Below are positions 25,496 through 34,945 of a DNA stretch of 64,000 nucleotides, piece after piece. The notes under the pieces are model-generated. The model was not told where the DNA came from. It searched no databases and worked only from the letters and a program-made list of their open reading frames with translations. Origin of the DNA: Phytomonospora endophytica (GTDB lineage Bacteria > Actinomycetota > Actinomycetes > Mycobacteriales > Micromonosporaceae); NCBI RefSeq assembly GCF_014202425.1, contig NZ_JACHGT010000023.1, positions 50,837-114,836 of the forward strand. Reading direction: 5' to 3'. Each line of letters starts with the position of its first letter. Position 1 is the stretch's first letter. The position numbers were made by a program, and so were the translations under genes.

Positions 25496-26096
25496 TTAAA
25501 GAAGGCCTGCGGTGGCGTTGTCGGTCCACCGGTCGACGGTCTCCAGGTATGCGTCGAGACTGCCGGACTTCTCCGACCAGCCGCCTTGGCGGGCGATGGC
25601 GGTGCGGTCGCGGCCGGCGCGGCGTGCCTCGGTTGCGAGCCCGCGCCGGAGGGAGTGGCCGCGGATCCCGTCGGCCGAGGCGAGGTTCGCGCGGCGGGTG
25701 ACGAGGTCACCGACGGCCTCACCGGTCATCGCGACCCGGTCGAGGCGCCCCCACCGGTCGATCCGCATGAAGGCCGCCTCGCCCGGGGTGAGGCGGGCGG
25801 CGTCGCGCCACCGCCGCCACGACCGCACCGGGCACATCTCCCTGTTCGTCCCGTACGGGATCGCCACGTCGCGGATCGCGTGACTGTTCTTCTCCGACCG
25901 GATGCTCACGACCAGGCTGTCGTCGTCATCGACGACGTCCCCGACCAGCAGGTGCACCAGCTCCGAGCGGCGCGCGGCTCACGCGAACCTCAGCAGCAGC
26001 GCCCGGTCGCCGAGGTCGGCCAGGGGCACGACCGCGAGGTCGGCGTCGACGAGGGCGGCCGGCCGCCCGGCGGTGTCCTCTACGAGGGCGTCGTCG
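25496..26096 (-). pseudogene. Tyrosine recombinase (integrase) remnant with internal stop
   Basis: The C-terminal catalytic region is recognisable: GHSLRRGLATEARRAG with the His and second Arg, GGWSEKSGSLDAYLE, and the tyrosine-bearing stretch before VDRW. Upstream in frame the sequence reads DRALLLRFA, then TGA, then AARRSELVHLLVGDV: the normally continuous catalytic Arg region is broken by a stop near 25975. The N-terminal core-binding domain is missing or unrecognisable. It is likely the dead integrase of the element bounded by the partial tRNA-Lys at 18332 (inference). Confidence 0.75.
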
Positions 26097-26312
26097 CGCC
26101 AGTTCTACATGAACGCAAAGCGAAAAGCTGGTTCAAGGCGGCACAAGCCAGGCACAACCTAGGCACATGATCATCATTCGGTGCGCTGAGGAAGGCTTCC
26201 AGGCCGTCGGTCGTTGAGGCGTGATCCGCAGCGCTGCGGCGTCTCAATGTGCGCTGGTACTTTTGCGCTGCCGGGAGCCCACCCGGCCTTCAGCCCACGG
26301 GACTAGCCACAC

Positions 26313-29036
26313 ATGAACAGACGCCTTCTGGCGGGTGCCCTCGCCTGCGCGATCACCGCCACCGGTGCCATCCTCGCCGCTCAGCCCGCAGCGGCCGATC
26401 CGCCCGAGCGTCACGTCGCCCTACCCGGCGGTGTCTACACCGACGTCATGGTCGATGAAGCCCGCGGAAAGGTCTTCCTCGCCAAGACCGGTCCGGACGC
26501 TGTCGTGGTCACCGACCTCACTGGGACGGTCCTTCAAACGATCGCCGGCATCACCAACCCGAGCGAACTGTCGCCGAGCGAGGACGGATCGACGATCTAC
26601 GTCACCGAGCGGGAGACGGCATCCTTTGCCGCCATCGACGCCGAGTCCAATGCCGTGACTCATCACCCGCTGACGGCCGAACATTGTGTGATCTCAGCTG
26701 CGTACACCGGTGGAAAGCTCTGGTTCTCCTACCGCGACGGCGACTGCACGACGGGTGGATCGCTCGGTTCCTACGACCCCACGACCGGCGAGGTCGGATC
26801 CGCCCTGGCCGAAACCCATGCAAACAGTGTGCTGAGCGCCCTACCCGACCAACCTGACCGTTTGCTCCGCGCCGACACCGGTGAGACGCAAGGGGTATTG
26901 CGCGTATACGACGTCACCGGCGACACCCCCACGGTGGTCTCTTCCCGTGGCCCGATGGGTCTTACCCCCTGTTCCCGTCCCACGCTGTTCGCCGATGGCG
27001 ACAAGGTCGCGATTCCCTGCGGCGCCGCCGGGACCAGGATCTTGAGCACTGCTGACCTTCAACTCATCAGGACATTGCCTGCCTCATCGCCTCCCGCGTC
27101 CATGACAGCCACGGCCGCTACCGTCAGCCCGGACGGTCGCTTCATCGCCACTGGCAGCAGGCTGTTGTTCGGGACCACCGCAACGGCATCGATCTGGGAC
27201 GCTGAGACAGGCGCACGGATCCGTGACGTCACTTCTCCGGCCCTGACGATCGGAGCGGGGGGCCTCGCGCTCACCGATGGCGGCGAACTTTTCGTCGCCT
27301 CTTCGGGTGAAAAAGCAACCCTGTCAGTCTTCGAGCTGGCCACCACCTACGCGACCCGACTGAGCCTCAGGGCTCCGGTCTCGGTGCCGCGCAATGGGAC
27401 CGTGAACGTCACCGGCAACCTGCAATACGGTCCCGGCGTGCCGACGGCTCTCGCGGTGACTCGCTTCGGCGCCAACGGAACCCATAACCTGGGCACCGTC
27501 ATGACCGACGCTCAAGGTGCCGTGAGCTTCCAGGACACGCCGGGAATCCTAGGCCGGGTCCTGTACCGCTTCTCCTATACCGGCGACGCTGAGCACACCT
27601 CCGTCCAGGCGGACGTGCGCGTCGTCATGCGCGGCCTGCCCGGAGATGTCAACGGTGACGGTTACGCCGACACCGTGGTTGGCGCGCCGGGCGAAGACAT
27701 CGGCGACGACACCGACACCGGCCAGATCCATCTCCTCTACGGTTCGTCCACTGGTGTGACCACTGCGGGAAACAAGGCGATTCACCAGGACACGACCGGC
27801 GTCATCGGCGCCAACGAGGATGGTGACCGCTTCGGGCACGCCACAGTCTTCGGTGACTTCAACGGTGACGGTTACGCCGACATCGCGGTCGCCGCGCCAG
27901 GCGAGGACATCGGTTCGGTCTCCAACGTCGGCGAGGTCTTCGTCTTCCAGGGCTCGGCTAGCGGGCTGCTCACCACGGGCGTCGCTGGAATCTATCCGTC
28001 CTACCACGAGGCGGAGTGGGGATTCGGCAGTTCTCTGGCGGCAGGTGACTTCAACGGTGACGGCCGCGACGATCTCGCCGTGGGCGGGCCGGGCGCCAAC
28101 TCACTGTATGTGTACAACGGTGGCGACATGGGTCTCAGCTCGCAGTACTCGGGTCTGGGTGACATGTCGCAGAATCACCGGTTCGGGTACTCCCTCGACG
28201 CTGGGGACATCAACGGTGACGGCCTCGATGACCTGGCCGTCGGAGCCGTCGACGACTACGACGTCAAGGGCTCGCCGATCGGTTCGGTCACGTTGTTCCT
28301 CGGATCGACAAGGGCTCCGCAGAAGGTCGAGCGCCTCACCAAATCGACTGCAGGTGTCCCGGGCTCGCCCGGTTCCTTCAACACATCGAAGGGCGATTCC
28401 GCCGACCAGTTCGGCGCGCAGGTCATCCTCGCCGACTTCAACGGTGACGGCAAGGACGACCTCGCCGTCGCCGCGCCCGGAGCACCGGTGACCGGCACCG
28501 ACGGCAAACGCAAGGCCGATGCCGGAACCGTCACCATCCTGTACTCCGACGGCACCGGCATCGGTACGACAGGCGCGGTCGAGCTCACTCAGAAGTCGTC
28601 CGGCCTGCCGGGCAACCCCGGCGCCGAGGACAACTGGGGCGCGACCATCACCGCCGGTGACAGCAGCCGCGACGGTCGCGACGAACTGGTCGTCTACGGC
28701 GCCGGCGAGGATTTCATCACCGTGATCCCGGGTGACTCGAACGGTCTCTCCTACGGCGGCGCCCAAGCATGGAGCCAGGACTCACCCGGTGTTCCCGGCG
28801 GCAATGAGGCCGGTGACCGGTGGGGTGCTGAGCTCCGCTTCGCCGATACCAAGGGCAATGGCCACCTGTCGCTACTGGTCGGCGCCGCGGGTGAGGATTC
28901 CGGTGCGGGCGCGCTCACGGTCCTGTACGGCAACGCCAGCGGCATCACCGGCACCGGCGCGAAGTTCTTCTCACAGGACACCACCGGCATCCCTGGCAGC
29001 GAGGAGAAGAACGACGCATTCGGGGCTCTCGCCTAG
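26313..29036 (+). CDS. Large secreted beta-propeller protein with FG-GAP repeats
   Basis: A 907-residue exported protein. The signal peptide is MNRRLLAGALACAITATGAI followed by AAQPAAA. Residues about 35-345 look like a YVTN-type beta-propeller (ITNPSELSPSEDGSTIYVTE). About 350-440 form an Ig-like domain. Residues 445-907 carry seven FG-GAP repeats; five keep the Ca-binding DxNGDGxxD motif (GDVNGDGYAD, GDFNGDGYAD, GDFNGDGRDD, GDINGDGLDD, ADFNGDGKDD) and two are degenerate. The fold implies extracellular ligand or substrate binding. No enzyme motif is seen. Confidence 0.88.
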   Translation: MNRRLLAGALACAITATGAILAAQPAAADPPERHVALPGGVYTDVMVDEARGKVFLAKTGPDAVVVTDLTGTVLQTIAGITNPSELSPSEDGSTIYVTERETASFAAIDAESNAVTHHPLTAEHCVISAAYTGGKLWFSYRDGDCTTGGSLGSYDPTTGEVGSALAETHANSVLSALPDQPDRLLRADTGETQGVLRVYDVTGDTPTVVSSRGPMGLTPCSRPTLFADGDKVAIPCGAAGTRILSTADLQLIRTLPASSPPASMTATAATVSPDGRFIATGSRLLFGTTATASIWDAETGARIRDVTSPALTIGAGGLALTDGGELFVASSGEKATLSVFELATTYATRLSLRAPVSVPRNGTVNVTGNLQYGPGVPTALAVTRFGANGTHNLGTVMTDAQGAVSFQDTPGILGRVLYRFSYTGDAEHTSVQADVRVVMRGLPGDVNGDGYADTVVGAPGEDIGDDTDTGQIHLLYGSSTGVTTAGNKAIHQDTTGVIGANEDGDRFGHATVFGDFNGDGYADIAVAAPGEDIGSVSNVGEVFVFQGSASGLLTTGVAGIYPSYHEAEWGFGSSLAAGDFNGDGRDDLAVGGPGANSLYVYNGGDMGLSSQYSGLGDMSQNHRFGYSLDAGDINGDGLDDLAVGAVDDYDVKGSPIGSVTLFLGSTRAPQKVERLTKSTAGVPGSPGSFNTSKGDSADQFGAQVILADFNGDGKDDLAVAAPGAPVTGTDGKRKADAGTVTILYSDGTGIGTTGAVELTQKSSGLPGNPGAEDNWGATITAGDSSRDGRDELVVYGAGEDFITVIPGDSNGLSYGGAQAWSQDSPGVPGGNEAGDRWGAELRFADTKGNGHLSLLVGAAGEDSGAGALTVLYGNASGITGTGAKFFSQDTTGIPGSEEKNDAFGALA

Positions 29037-29403
29037 GACGAGTCGACGCCCCGGTCCGTACCTAGCCAGGCCAGGACCTGAGGTGGTCTCCCTGACCACG
29101 GTACGTCCAATACCGCCCCACGGGTCTACTTGTGGATGATCATCGTGTGGAGGAAGGCCACCGCGGCGATGAAGGCGCCACCTCCGGCTGCGACAGCTCC
29201 GCGCGGAGAGCCGCTGAGCGGCGTACCCCGTGAGGATGTCGGGTCGTGGGCCGCGCAGGCGCTGGCAGACTGTCCACTTTGGGGGTTTCCTGGCTCCGCG
29301 TATGGGGAGGATATGCGGAGCCAGCGACAGAACCGGGGTTCCGCGCGCGTCGGGCTGTTCGGCCGATGGTGATCGAGGCAGCCGGTCGCGCAGGGTCATC
29401 GCC
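29037..29403. other. Intergenic with inverted repeat and direct-repeat copy
   Basis: No gene of confidence. A hairpin pairs CTGGCTCCGC (near 29291) with GCGGAGCCAG (near 29316). The right arm is part of a 24-base sequence (29313-29336) that recurs with one change at 30968-30991, beyond the next gene. Confidence 0.5.
29313..29336 (+). repeat. Direct repeat, left copy, flanking pentapeptide paralogue 3
   Basis: The block ATGCGGAGCCAGCGAC followed by a purine and GAACCGG. The right copy is at 30968-30991. Together they bracket the 29404-30888 gene. Confidence 0.65.
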
Positions 29404-30888
29404 ATGGCACAAGGGGGGAAGCGCCCGCCGGGACGCGTCCGGCGGGCATGGGTGGTCTTGACGAGCAAGCCGGACGGCACCGGCCGCGACACCGCCCGGC
29501 GGGAGACGACTTCGGCGCCGGTGCCCGATCGGGTGCGGCGGCCGCTGCGGTGGAGGCGGTGGATCACCGGAACCGCCGTGCTGTTCACCGTCATCGGCGG
29601 GGCGGTGGTGTGGTGGCTGATGGACCTCGCCACAGGTGCCCCGCTCACCGACCGGCTCACTGCCGCGCGGATCGCCTTCTCCATCGTCGCCGGCCTCGGC
29701 GGGCTGATCACCCTCGCGCTGTTCACCCGCCGCCAATGGCAGCAGGAACGCGAACACGACCACCGCGTCGACGTCGCCGACGACACTCGCGACGACGCCA
29801 CCCAAAAACGCATCACCGAGCTGTACATGAAAGCCGTCGACCAGCTCGGCAGCGACAAACCCGCCGTCCGCCTCGGCGGCGTCCACGCCCTCGACCGGCT
29901 CGGCCGCGAACACCCCAGACACCGCCAGGTCATCGTCAACCTCTGGTGCTCCTACCTGCGCATGACCAACCCCCAGCCCACCAACCCCGGCCCCGACGAC
30001 GAACCCGAACCACCCCGCGAAACCACCATCAGCAGCGAAGAACGCCACGTCCAGACCACCATCGCCGAACTTCTTGCCGCCCGCCTACGCGACCCGCGAC
30101 CACACAGAGAACGCAAGCCCCGGATCACGCCGCCCCCGGTGACGGCCACCTTCTGGGGCCCCCTCGACATCGACCTCAGCAACACCCGCCTACCAGCGAT
30201 CAACCTCGACGACTGCTGGATCGCCAATGCCACTTTCACCAACACCACATTCAGAGGCCGCGCCCGGTTCGGCGGGGTGGTGTTCACCGGCAGCGCCTGG
30301 TTCGGTGAGGCGGTGTTCACTGGCGATCCCTGGTTCGTCGGGGCGGTGTTCACTGGCCGCGCCTGGTTTGACAGGGCGGTGTTCGCCAGCGGCGCCTCGT
30401 TCAGCGGGGTGGTGTTCACCAGCGACGCCTGGTTCGGCGAGGCGGTGTTCACCGGCAATGCCTGGTTTGACGGGGCGGTGTTCACCAGTGGCGCCGGGTT
30501 CGGCGGGGCGATGTTCACCAGCAGCGCCGAGTTCGGCGGGGCGGTGTTCACAGGAGGTGCCTTCCATATGGTGGTGTTCACCGGCCGCGCCTGGTTCCAC
30601 CGGGCGGTGTTCACCAGCGGCGCTGGGTTCGTCGGGGCGGTGTTCGCTGGCCGCGCCGGGTTTGGCGAGGCGGTGTTCACCAGTGACGACGACTGGTCCC
30701 ACGTGACGATATTCGGAAACCGTGCCGGGTTCAGTGATGCGGTGTTCGCCAGCGACGCCGGGTTCAGTGATGCGGTGTTCACTCGCGACGCCTGGTTCGG
30801 CGAGGCGGTGTTCACCCGCGACGCCATGACCGATGACCTGATGCTGCTGTGGGAAGGCCCCGAGGACGAAGCCGCCGAGGGCGTCTAA
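29404..30888 (+). CDS. Pentapeptide-repeat membrane protein, paralogue 3
   Basis: A 494-residue relative of the 20876 and 22240 genes. A basic N-terminus leads into two membrane segments (around ITGTAVLFTVIGGAVVWWLM and IAFSIVAGLGGLITLALFT). The shared linker follows (AVRLGGVHALDRLGREHPRH, then VNLWCSYLRM), and then a long beta-helix of repeats such as FTGSAWFGEAVF and FTSGAGFGGAMF. It is more diverged than the tandem pair. The start chosen is MAQGGKRPPG; upstream in-frame codons lie within the repeat and hairpin region. Confidence 0.85.
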   Translation: MAQGGKRPPGRVRRAWVVLTSKPDGTGRDTARRETTSAPVPDRVRRPLRWRRWITGTAVLFTVIGGAVVWWLMDLATGAPLTDRLTAARIAFSIVAGLGGLITLALFTRRQWQQEREHDHRVDVADDTRDDATQKRITELYMKAVDQLGSDKPAVRLGGVHALDRLGREHPRHRQVIVNLWCSYLRMTNPQPTNPGPDDEPEPPRETTISSEERHVQTTIAELLAARLRDPRPHRERKPRITPPPVTATFWGPLDIDLSNTRLPAINLDDCWIANATFTNTTFRGRARFGGVVFTGSAWFGEAVFTGDPWFVGAVFTGRAWFDRAVFASGASFSGVVFTSDAWFGEAVFTGNAWFDGAVFTSGAGFGGAMFTSSAEFGGAVFTGGAFHMVVFTGRAWFHRAVFTSGAGFVGAVFAGRAGFGEAVFTSDDDWSHVTIFGNRAGFSDAVFASDAGFSDAVFTRDAWFGEAVFTRDAMTDDLMLLWEGPEDEAAEGV

Positions 30889-30967
30889 GCCCACAGCCCG
30901 GAGCCGACAGACCCGGGCAAGAACCTCGGCCGCACGCCCGAGTCCCCTGCTGCACCGCACTGCGCAG

Positions 30968-30991
30968 ATGCGGAGCCAGCGACGGAACCGG
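30968..30991 (+). repeat. Direct repeat, right copy
   Basis: One mismatch to 29313-29336; lies 80 bases after the stop of the pentapeptide gene. Confidence 0.65.
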
Positions 30992-31030
30992 ACGCCGGCG
31001 TCCGCAAGCACAAATCAGCGATGATCGCAT

Positions 31031-31079
31031 AGTCTGAGAGACTTGCTGATTATACGACTGTCGCAAAGTCTGTTAGAAT
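31031..31079 (+). promoter_or_regulatory. Probable leaderless promoter with operator-like inverted repeats
   Basis: TAGAAT at 31074-31079 sits seven bases before the ATG of the next gene, the spacing of a leaderless actinobacterial transcript. Just upstream lie the palindrome AGTCTGAGAGACT (31031-31043) and a further AGTCTG (31067-31072), in an AT-rich patch unusual for this genome. An autoregulatory operator is plausible. Confidence 0.5.
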
Positions 31080-31086
31080 CGCTGGC

Positions 31087-31626
31087 ATGGTCGATACCGT
31101 GAAGCAGATCGCGCTCCTTCTCCACCCCGACCCCAAGCCCGAGCACGTCTCACCGCCCGAGGCGTACAACGAGGCCCTCGACCACGTCGAGGGTGAACGC
31201 TGGGGGTACGAACACGACCTCGCCGCCGCAGTTGACGGCGGCGACGCCGACCCGATCCTGGAAGCCCTCGCCCGGCTGGCCGCCACCATCGAAGGCGCCG
31301 AGCACCAGCGCCGCATCGTGCTGGCCTACGCCCGGCACTTCGCCGCCGGCCGCCGCCACAGCCTCGAAGCCCTCGGCCGGGCCGCCCGCTTGAGCCCGTC
31401 GGGCGTCCGCACCGCCTACCGCGACGAGGACGTCGCCTACGTCCGCGCCACCCTCGCCGGGCCCACCGTCGCCGCAGACCCCGAGCTGGCCGCCATGAAC
31501 GCCCTTACCGAGGCCGCCGACGAGACCCGCGCCGACGTCCTCGCCCGCGTCGTCACCACCCTGCCCAGCGAGGCCGCCGCCCGCGTGCGCACCTGGGCGA
31601 TCTCCCGCTATGGCATCGAGCAGTAG
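31087..31626 (+). CDS. Hypothetical protein with HTH-like segment
   Basis: A 179-residue soluble protein, family not recognised. Residues about 90-120 (RHSLEALGRAARLSPSGVRT) resemble a helix-turn-helix, so it may be a DNA-binding regulator that recognises the palindromes upstream of its own gene (inference). It is followed 32 bases later by another small gene. Confidence 0.6.
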   Translation: MVDTVKQIALLLHPDPKPEHVSPPEAYNEALDHVEGERWGYEHDLAAAVDGGDADPILEALARLAATIEGAEHQRRIVLAYARHFAAGRRHSLEALGRAARLSPSGVRTAYRDEDVAYVRATLAGPTVAADPELAAMNALTEAADETRADVLARVVTTLPSEAAARVRTWAISRYGIEQ

Positions 31627-31658
31627 CCCTCCTCACGCCCCCGAACAGGAGAAACGCC

Positions 31659-31967
31659 ATGCCGGTCATGACCACTTACCAGCAGCAGGGCTACGCCCTC
31701 GACGCCATTACTGTCCTGCGCAGGGAAGTCCACTCCCGCAAACTCGCGCCGCTGGTGTGGGCGATCAGCGCCACCGGGCGCACCATCGTCGGCCTCGCCG
31801 ACAGCATCAGCACCGCCGCCGACTGGCGCGCCGCGCTCGACCAGGCCGGCCTCGACGTCGTCGAACCCACGCCCACCGCCCGCGTCTTTGAACTCGTCCG
31901 CGGCCAGACCATCCGCGTTGTGCTCACCGCCGACCCCGCCACGATGACCCGCACCCTGACCACCTGA
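31659..31967 (+). CDS. Hypothetical protein, second gene of a pair
   Basis: A 102-residue protein with no recognised family, containing LAPLVWAISATGRTIVGLAD. A CAGGAGAAACGCC site precedes the ATG. It likely forms an operon with the upstream HTH-like gene, ending at the hairpin at 31981. Confidence 0.6.
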   Translation: MPVMTTYQQQGYALDAITVLRREVHSRKLAPLVWAISATGRTIVGLADSISTAADWRAALDQAGLDVVEPTPTARVFELVRGQTIRVVLTADPATMTRTLTT

Positions 31968-31980
31968 GCACGCCGACGAG

Positions 31981-32010
31981 AAGGGGCCCGGCCAGAGGGC
32001 CGGGCCCCTT
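31981..32010. terminator. Strong bidirectional terminator
   Basis: A perfect 13-base stem (31981-31993 with 31998-32010) around AGAG. The arms begin AAGG and end CCTT, giving a short T-run in both directions. It lies between the converging genes ending at 31967 and 32028. Confidence 0.85.
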
Positions 32011-32027
32011 CGTGCACGTGCGACGCC

Positions 32028-32258
32028 CTACGGCGACGGCGTGCCCGCACCGGGATGCCGGTCGGTGTCCGACGGCTTCTCCGGGCCGATGAGCTGGTGA
32101 CTCAGCAGGAGTCCCCCCACCGCGGCGCCGACGGCGTACAGCGCCGCCCGCGCGAGGTTCGGGTCGGCGACGTAGGCGATCGTGCCGCCCACGAGGCCAG
32201 CGACCGCTGCGATGACGAGCACCAGCGCCGTACGCAGCGAAAACAGCGGACCGCTCAC
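32028..32258 (-). CDS. Small two-helix membrane protein
   Basis: A 76-residue protein with hydrophobic segments TALVLIVIAAVAGLVGGTIAY-like (residues about 9-29) and AALYAVGAAVGGLLLS (about 37-52), then a polar tail. The GTG start at 32258 has GGAG ten bases upstream. The longer upstream frame is not protein-like. Function unknown. Confidence 0.6.
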   Translation of the reverse strand: MSGPLFSLRTALVLVIAAVAGLVGGTIAYVADPNLARAALYAVGAAVGGLLLSHQLIGPEKPSDTDRHPGAGTPSP

Positions 32259-32814
32259 GATACGGCCGCTCCAATACCGAATTCTTCTACCGCGACCGTT
32301 GCGCCGATCGTATTTTCTAGGTTCATACGACCACGCCATTTTTAACGTAGCGGCGTTGTTGTTCACTTTGAAACACGTAGACTTCCTTCTGCCACTATCA
32401 CAGCGCACTAGAGCGTGGTGGTGGCGTGAGACCCATCCCGAGGGTGTTGGAGGGACACCAGGACCCGGGGACGAGTGGGCTGATACGTAACGCATCGAGC
32501 GGCCTCGCCGGCGGGAACCGGCGGGGCCGTCCTTTGCGTACCGTCCTCATCGGACGGCAGTGAAAATCAGCGTACGTGAACCTGAGCCGCGTATGTTCAA
32601 ACCGCGCTCACATTGAACTGTTGGAAGACCACGTCTCCTGTGAACTCCCAGGTCAGGACAGTTCGACAAAGCCTGGAAAGCAGTACGTCTATGGGACCAT
32701 CAACGCATCTCCTGTTCCCCTCCACCCTGAACGTTCTGCAATATGCAGCTGCAAGTTGCAGAGCGATCGACAAGGTGAAGAGGACACGGGCGGGGCCCTG
32801 ACTAGCGGCTCTAT
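32259..32814. other. Intergenic with an orphan terminator-like hairpin
   Basis: No coding frame is convincing. A hairpin at 32501-32528 (11-base stem, loop CGGGAA) is followed on the plus strand by GTCCTTTGCG, like a terminator, but no plus-strand gene precedes it. Upstream is GGTGTTGGAGGGACACC, a small stem-loop, near 32437. A short non-coding RNA at about 32400-32535 is possible. Confidence 0.35.
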
Positions 32815-33423
32815 CTAGCGGTCGAGGCGGACCCGGGCCAGGCGCCCGCCGCGCATCCGTCCCTGCGGGGTAAGCGCGGTGTAGGAGACCTCGACCGCCA
32901 CGAGCGGGTCCAGCCACGTCGCGCCGCGCGCGTGGTCGCCCGGCACGCCGCCAGCAAACGGCGGCCGCGGCCGCGCCAGGCGCTCCAGGATGCCGGGCAG
33001 GTCGTCGACCCCGTCGCCGTGCACGGTCACCGCCCCCCGGGAGACGAGGCCCTCGTCGGCGGTTTCTTCGCCGACGAGCAGCTCGACGCGCCGCTGTCCG
33101 ACGACGCGGACCCCGCCGACGACCATGTCCACGACTTCACTGAACCTCTCGTTGATCCAGTCGTGGGAGGCCCCGCCCCCGTACGCCGCCTCGAGGCGCT
33201 TGGCGACCACGCCCTCTAGGCCGTGCAGGCGCGCCACCGCCGTCATCGTCGCGGCGTCATCGGCCTGCGCCGTCACCTGCCAGTGCGCACCATCGAGCCC
33301 GAGGCCGTCGAGGAGCTTGGTCTGATCGACGACTACTCCAGCGGCGACTCCGGGAGCGGCCCACACCTGCGTGCGCGAGGCCAGATCCACGGCGACCGAC
33401 ACCGCCTGGAAGGCGAGTACCAC
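32815..33423 (-). pseudogene. ATP-dependent DNA ligase remnant (LigC/LigD type)
   Basis: The frame retains motif IV (LHGLEGVVAKRLEAAYGG) and the ligase C-terminal signature VAVEVSYTALTPQGRMRGGR. The adenylation domain with the catalytic Lys is absent, and the region that should hold motif V (KxR...WxKxK) reads INERFSEVVDMVVGG without the lysines. It therefore cannot be an active ligase. Confidence 0.7.
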
Positions 33424-33462
33424 TACACGTGGTGGAAATGGACGGTCAAGCGGTGACGCGGC

Positions 33463-34722
33463 TCAGCCCGTGGCCCGCGGACGCGGGTCGTGCCCGCCGA
33501 ACGCCGCCACCCTGCGCCAGAACAAGTCCGCCAGGCTCTCCGCGATCCGCTCGTCGGCGGCCCCGGGCTGCCGGATGACGACCTCGCCGGTCATCAGCTC
33601 GACGAGGTAGGCGCCGGCGTCGTCGGTCATCAACTGGTCGTAGTACTCGTCGACCTGGACGGTTCGCCACTGCGGGTATGCGTCTGGGTCGGCCTCGATC
33701 GCGTCGTCCATCGCCTTGATCTCCTCGGCGGACATCAGGCGGAAGTCGCCTGGCAGTCCCCAGGCCGCCCCGGCCCCGGGCGCCTGCCCGGCGTGCCACA
33801 TCGCGATCTCGGTGGACATGCTTCCAGCCCGCGCCGTCTCCTTGTCGACGGGCGGTTTCAGCACGGCCCGCAACTCGGCCGGCATCACCTCGTCGAGCGC
33901 GGCCAGGGCGGCGGTGAGGTCCAGGCCGAGTCGGCGGTCGCGCATCTGGGTCCACAGCCGCTCGAACAGGCCAGTGCCGTGGAGTTCGTCGAGGGTCCGC
34001 GCGTCCTCGGCGAGTGTCGCCTGTAGGTTGCGCATCATTTCGAAGGGTTGGGAGAGGGCCTTGTTGGTGGGGTCCAGCCGCAGCATCCGCAGCGCGAGTT
34101 CCTCGGCGTCGTCGAAGCGGCCTTCGTGCAGGTAGGCCCACATGAGCGGGCCGCCGATGTTCTCGTCGGACGGGTCTGCGCTCACGGCCTCCTCGGCGGC
34201 CGGGACGAACAACGCCGGCGGCGCGCAGCTCGACAGCAGGTACAGCGCCCGCCGCACCAGCGCCAGCGGCAGCGAGCCGGCGCTGGTGCGCGCGCACATC
34301 GCCACGGCGTCGTCGAGGATCCGCCAGCCTTCCTCGAAGGCCCCGTTGAGAGCGGTCATCCCGCCGAGTTCCATCCAGTCGAACCAGCGGTCCTGCTCCT
34401 CGCGCAGTACGTACTCTGCCCAGCGCAGGGCTTCTGCGATGTCGCCGTCGTGGTGTTCGAGGCTGAGCAGTTCCCGTGCCGCGTCCAGGGACCGCTCGTC
34501 GCGCAGGGCGACGACAGCCTGGAGGATCTCGCGGGCCTCGGCGACCCGGCCGCAGGCCCAGCGGTGCTTCGCCAGGAGGATCCGGATGTCGCTCCTCCGG
34601 GGGTTCGTCGCCTGGAGGCGCTGGGCGATGCGCTCGATCTGGGGATGGGTGGGGCTGGCCCGGTAGAGCTCCCAGCCCAGCAGCATGTCCCGCTCGACGG
34701 CTTCCATCTCCTGATGGCTCAT
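33463..34722 (-). CDS. TPR-like repeat protein with SUKH-like C-terminus
   Basis: A 419-residue soluble protein. Residues 20-260 are helical repeats of TPR type (IRILLAKHRWACGRVAEARE, then DIAEALRWAEYVLREE, then EGRFDDAEELALRMLRLDPT). The C-terminus (LPGDFRLMSAEEIKAMDDAI, then YLVELMTGEVVIRQPG and AESLADLFWR) resembles a SMI1/KNR4-type domain. Upstream is the 3' remnant of an AAA ATPase gene, so this may be the surviving half of an ATPase/TPR pair. Confidence 0.7.
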   Translation of the reverse strand: MSHQEMEAVERDMLLGWELYRASPTHPQIERIAQRLQATNPRRSDIRILLAKHRWACGRVAEAREILQAVVALRDERSLDAARELLSLEHHDGDIAEALRWAEYVLREEQDRWFDWMELGGMTALNGAFEEGWRILDDAVAMCARTSAGSLPLALVRRALYLLSSCAPPALFVPAAEEAVSADPSDENIGGPLMWAYLHEGRFDDAEELALRMLRLDPTNKALSQPFEMMRNLQATLAEDARTLDELHGTGLFERLWTQMRDRRLGLDLTAALAALDEVMPAELRAVLKPPVDKETARAGSMSTEIAMWHAGQAPGAGAAWGLPGDFRLMSAEEIKAMDDAIEADPDAYPQWRTVQVDEYYDQLMTDDAGAYLVELMTGEVVIRQPGAADERIAESLADLFWRRVAAFGGHDPRPRATG

Positions 34723-34945
34723 GCATTCCCCGCTTCACCCGGTAGGTCCGCAGCTGCTCGAAGGTGCCGTCGTCGGCGTCGTACTCCGCACCGGCGCCAC
34801 CTGATCGAACCACGACGCCGTCGACGGCGTGACCGCGCCCGCCTCCATCGACGCGCTGAGTGCCTGCTGGAGCGCGGCCTTCGCGACGTGGGCGATGTCG
34901 GCGCCGGAGAACCCCTCGGTCGCCGCGGCCGTCTTGGCTCCGCAC
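34723..34945 (-). pseudogene. AAA+ ATPase C-terminal remnant with frameshift
   Basis: The reverse strand reads TEGFSGADIAHVAKAALQQA, the sensor-2 region of AAA+ ATPases, then PSTASWFDQVAPVR. After a frame change it continues EYDADDGTFEQLRTYRVKRG, which resembles the normal end of such proteins. Walker motifs are missing. Confidence 0.65.
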
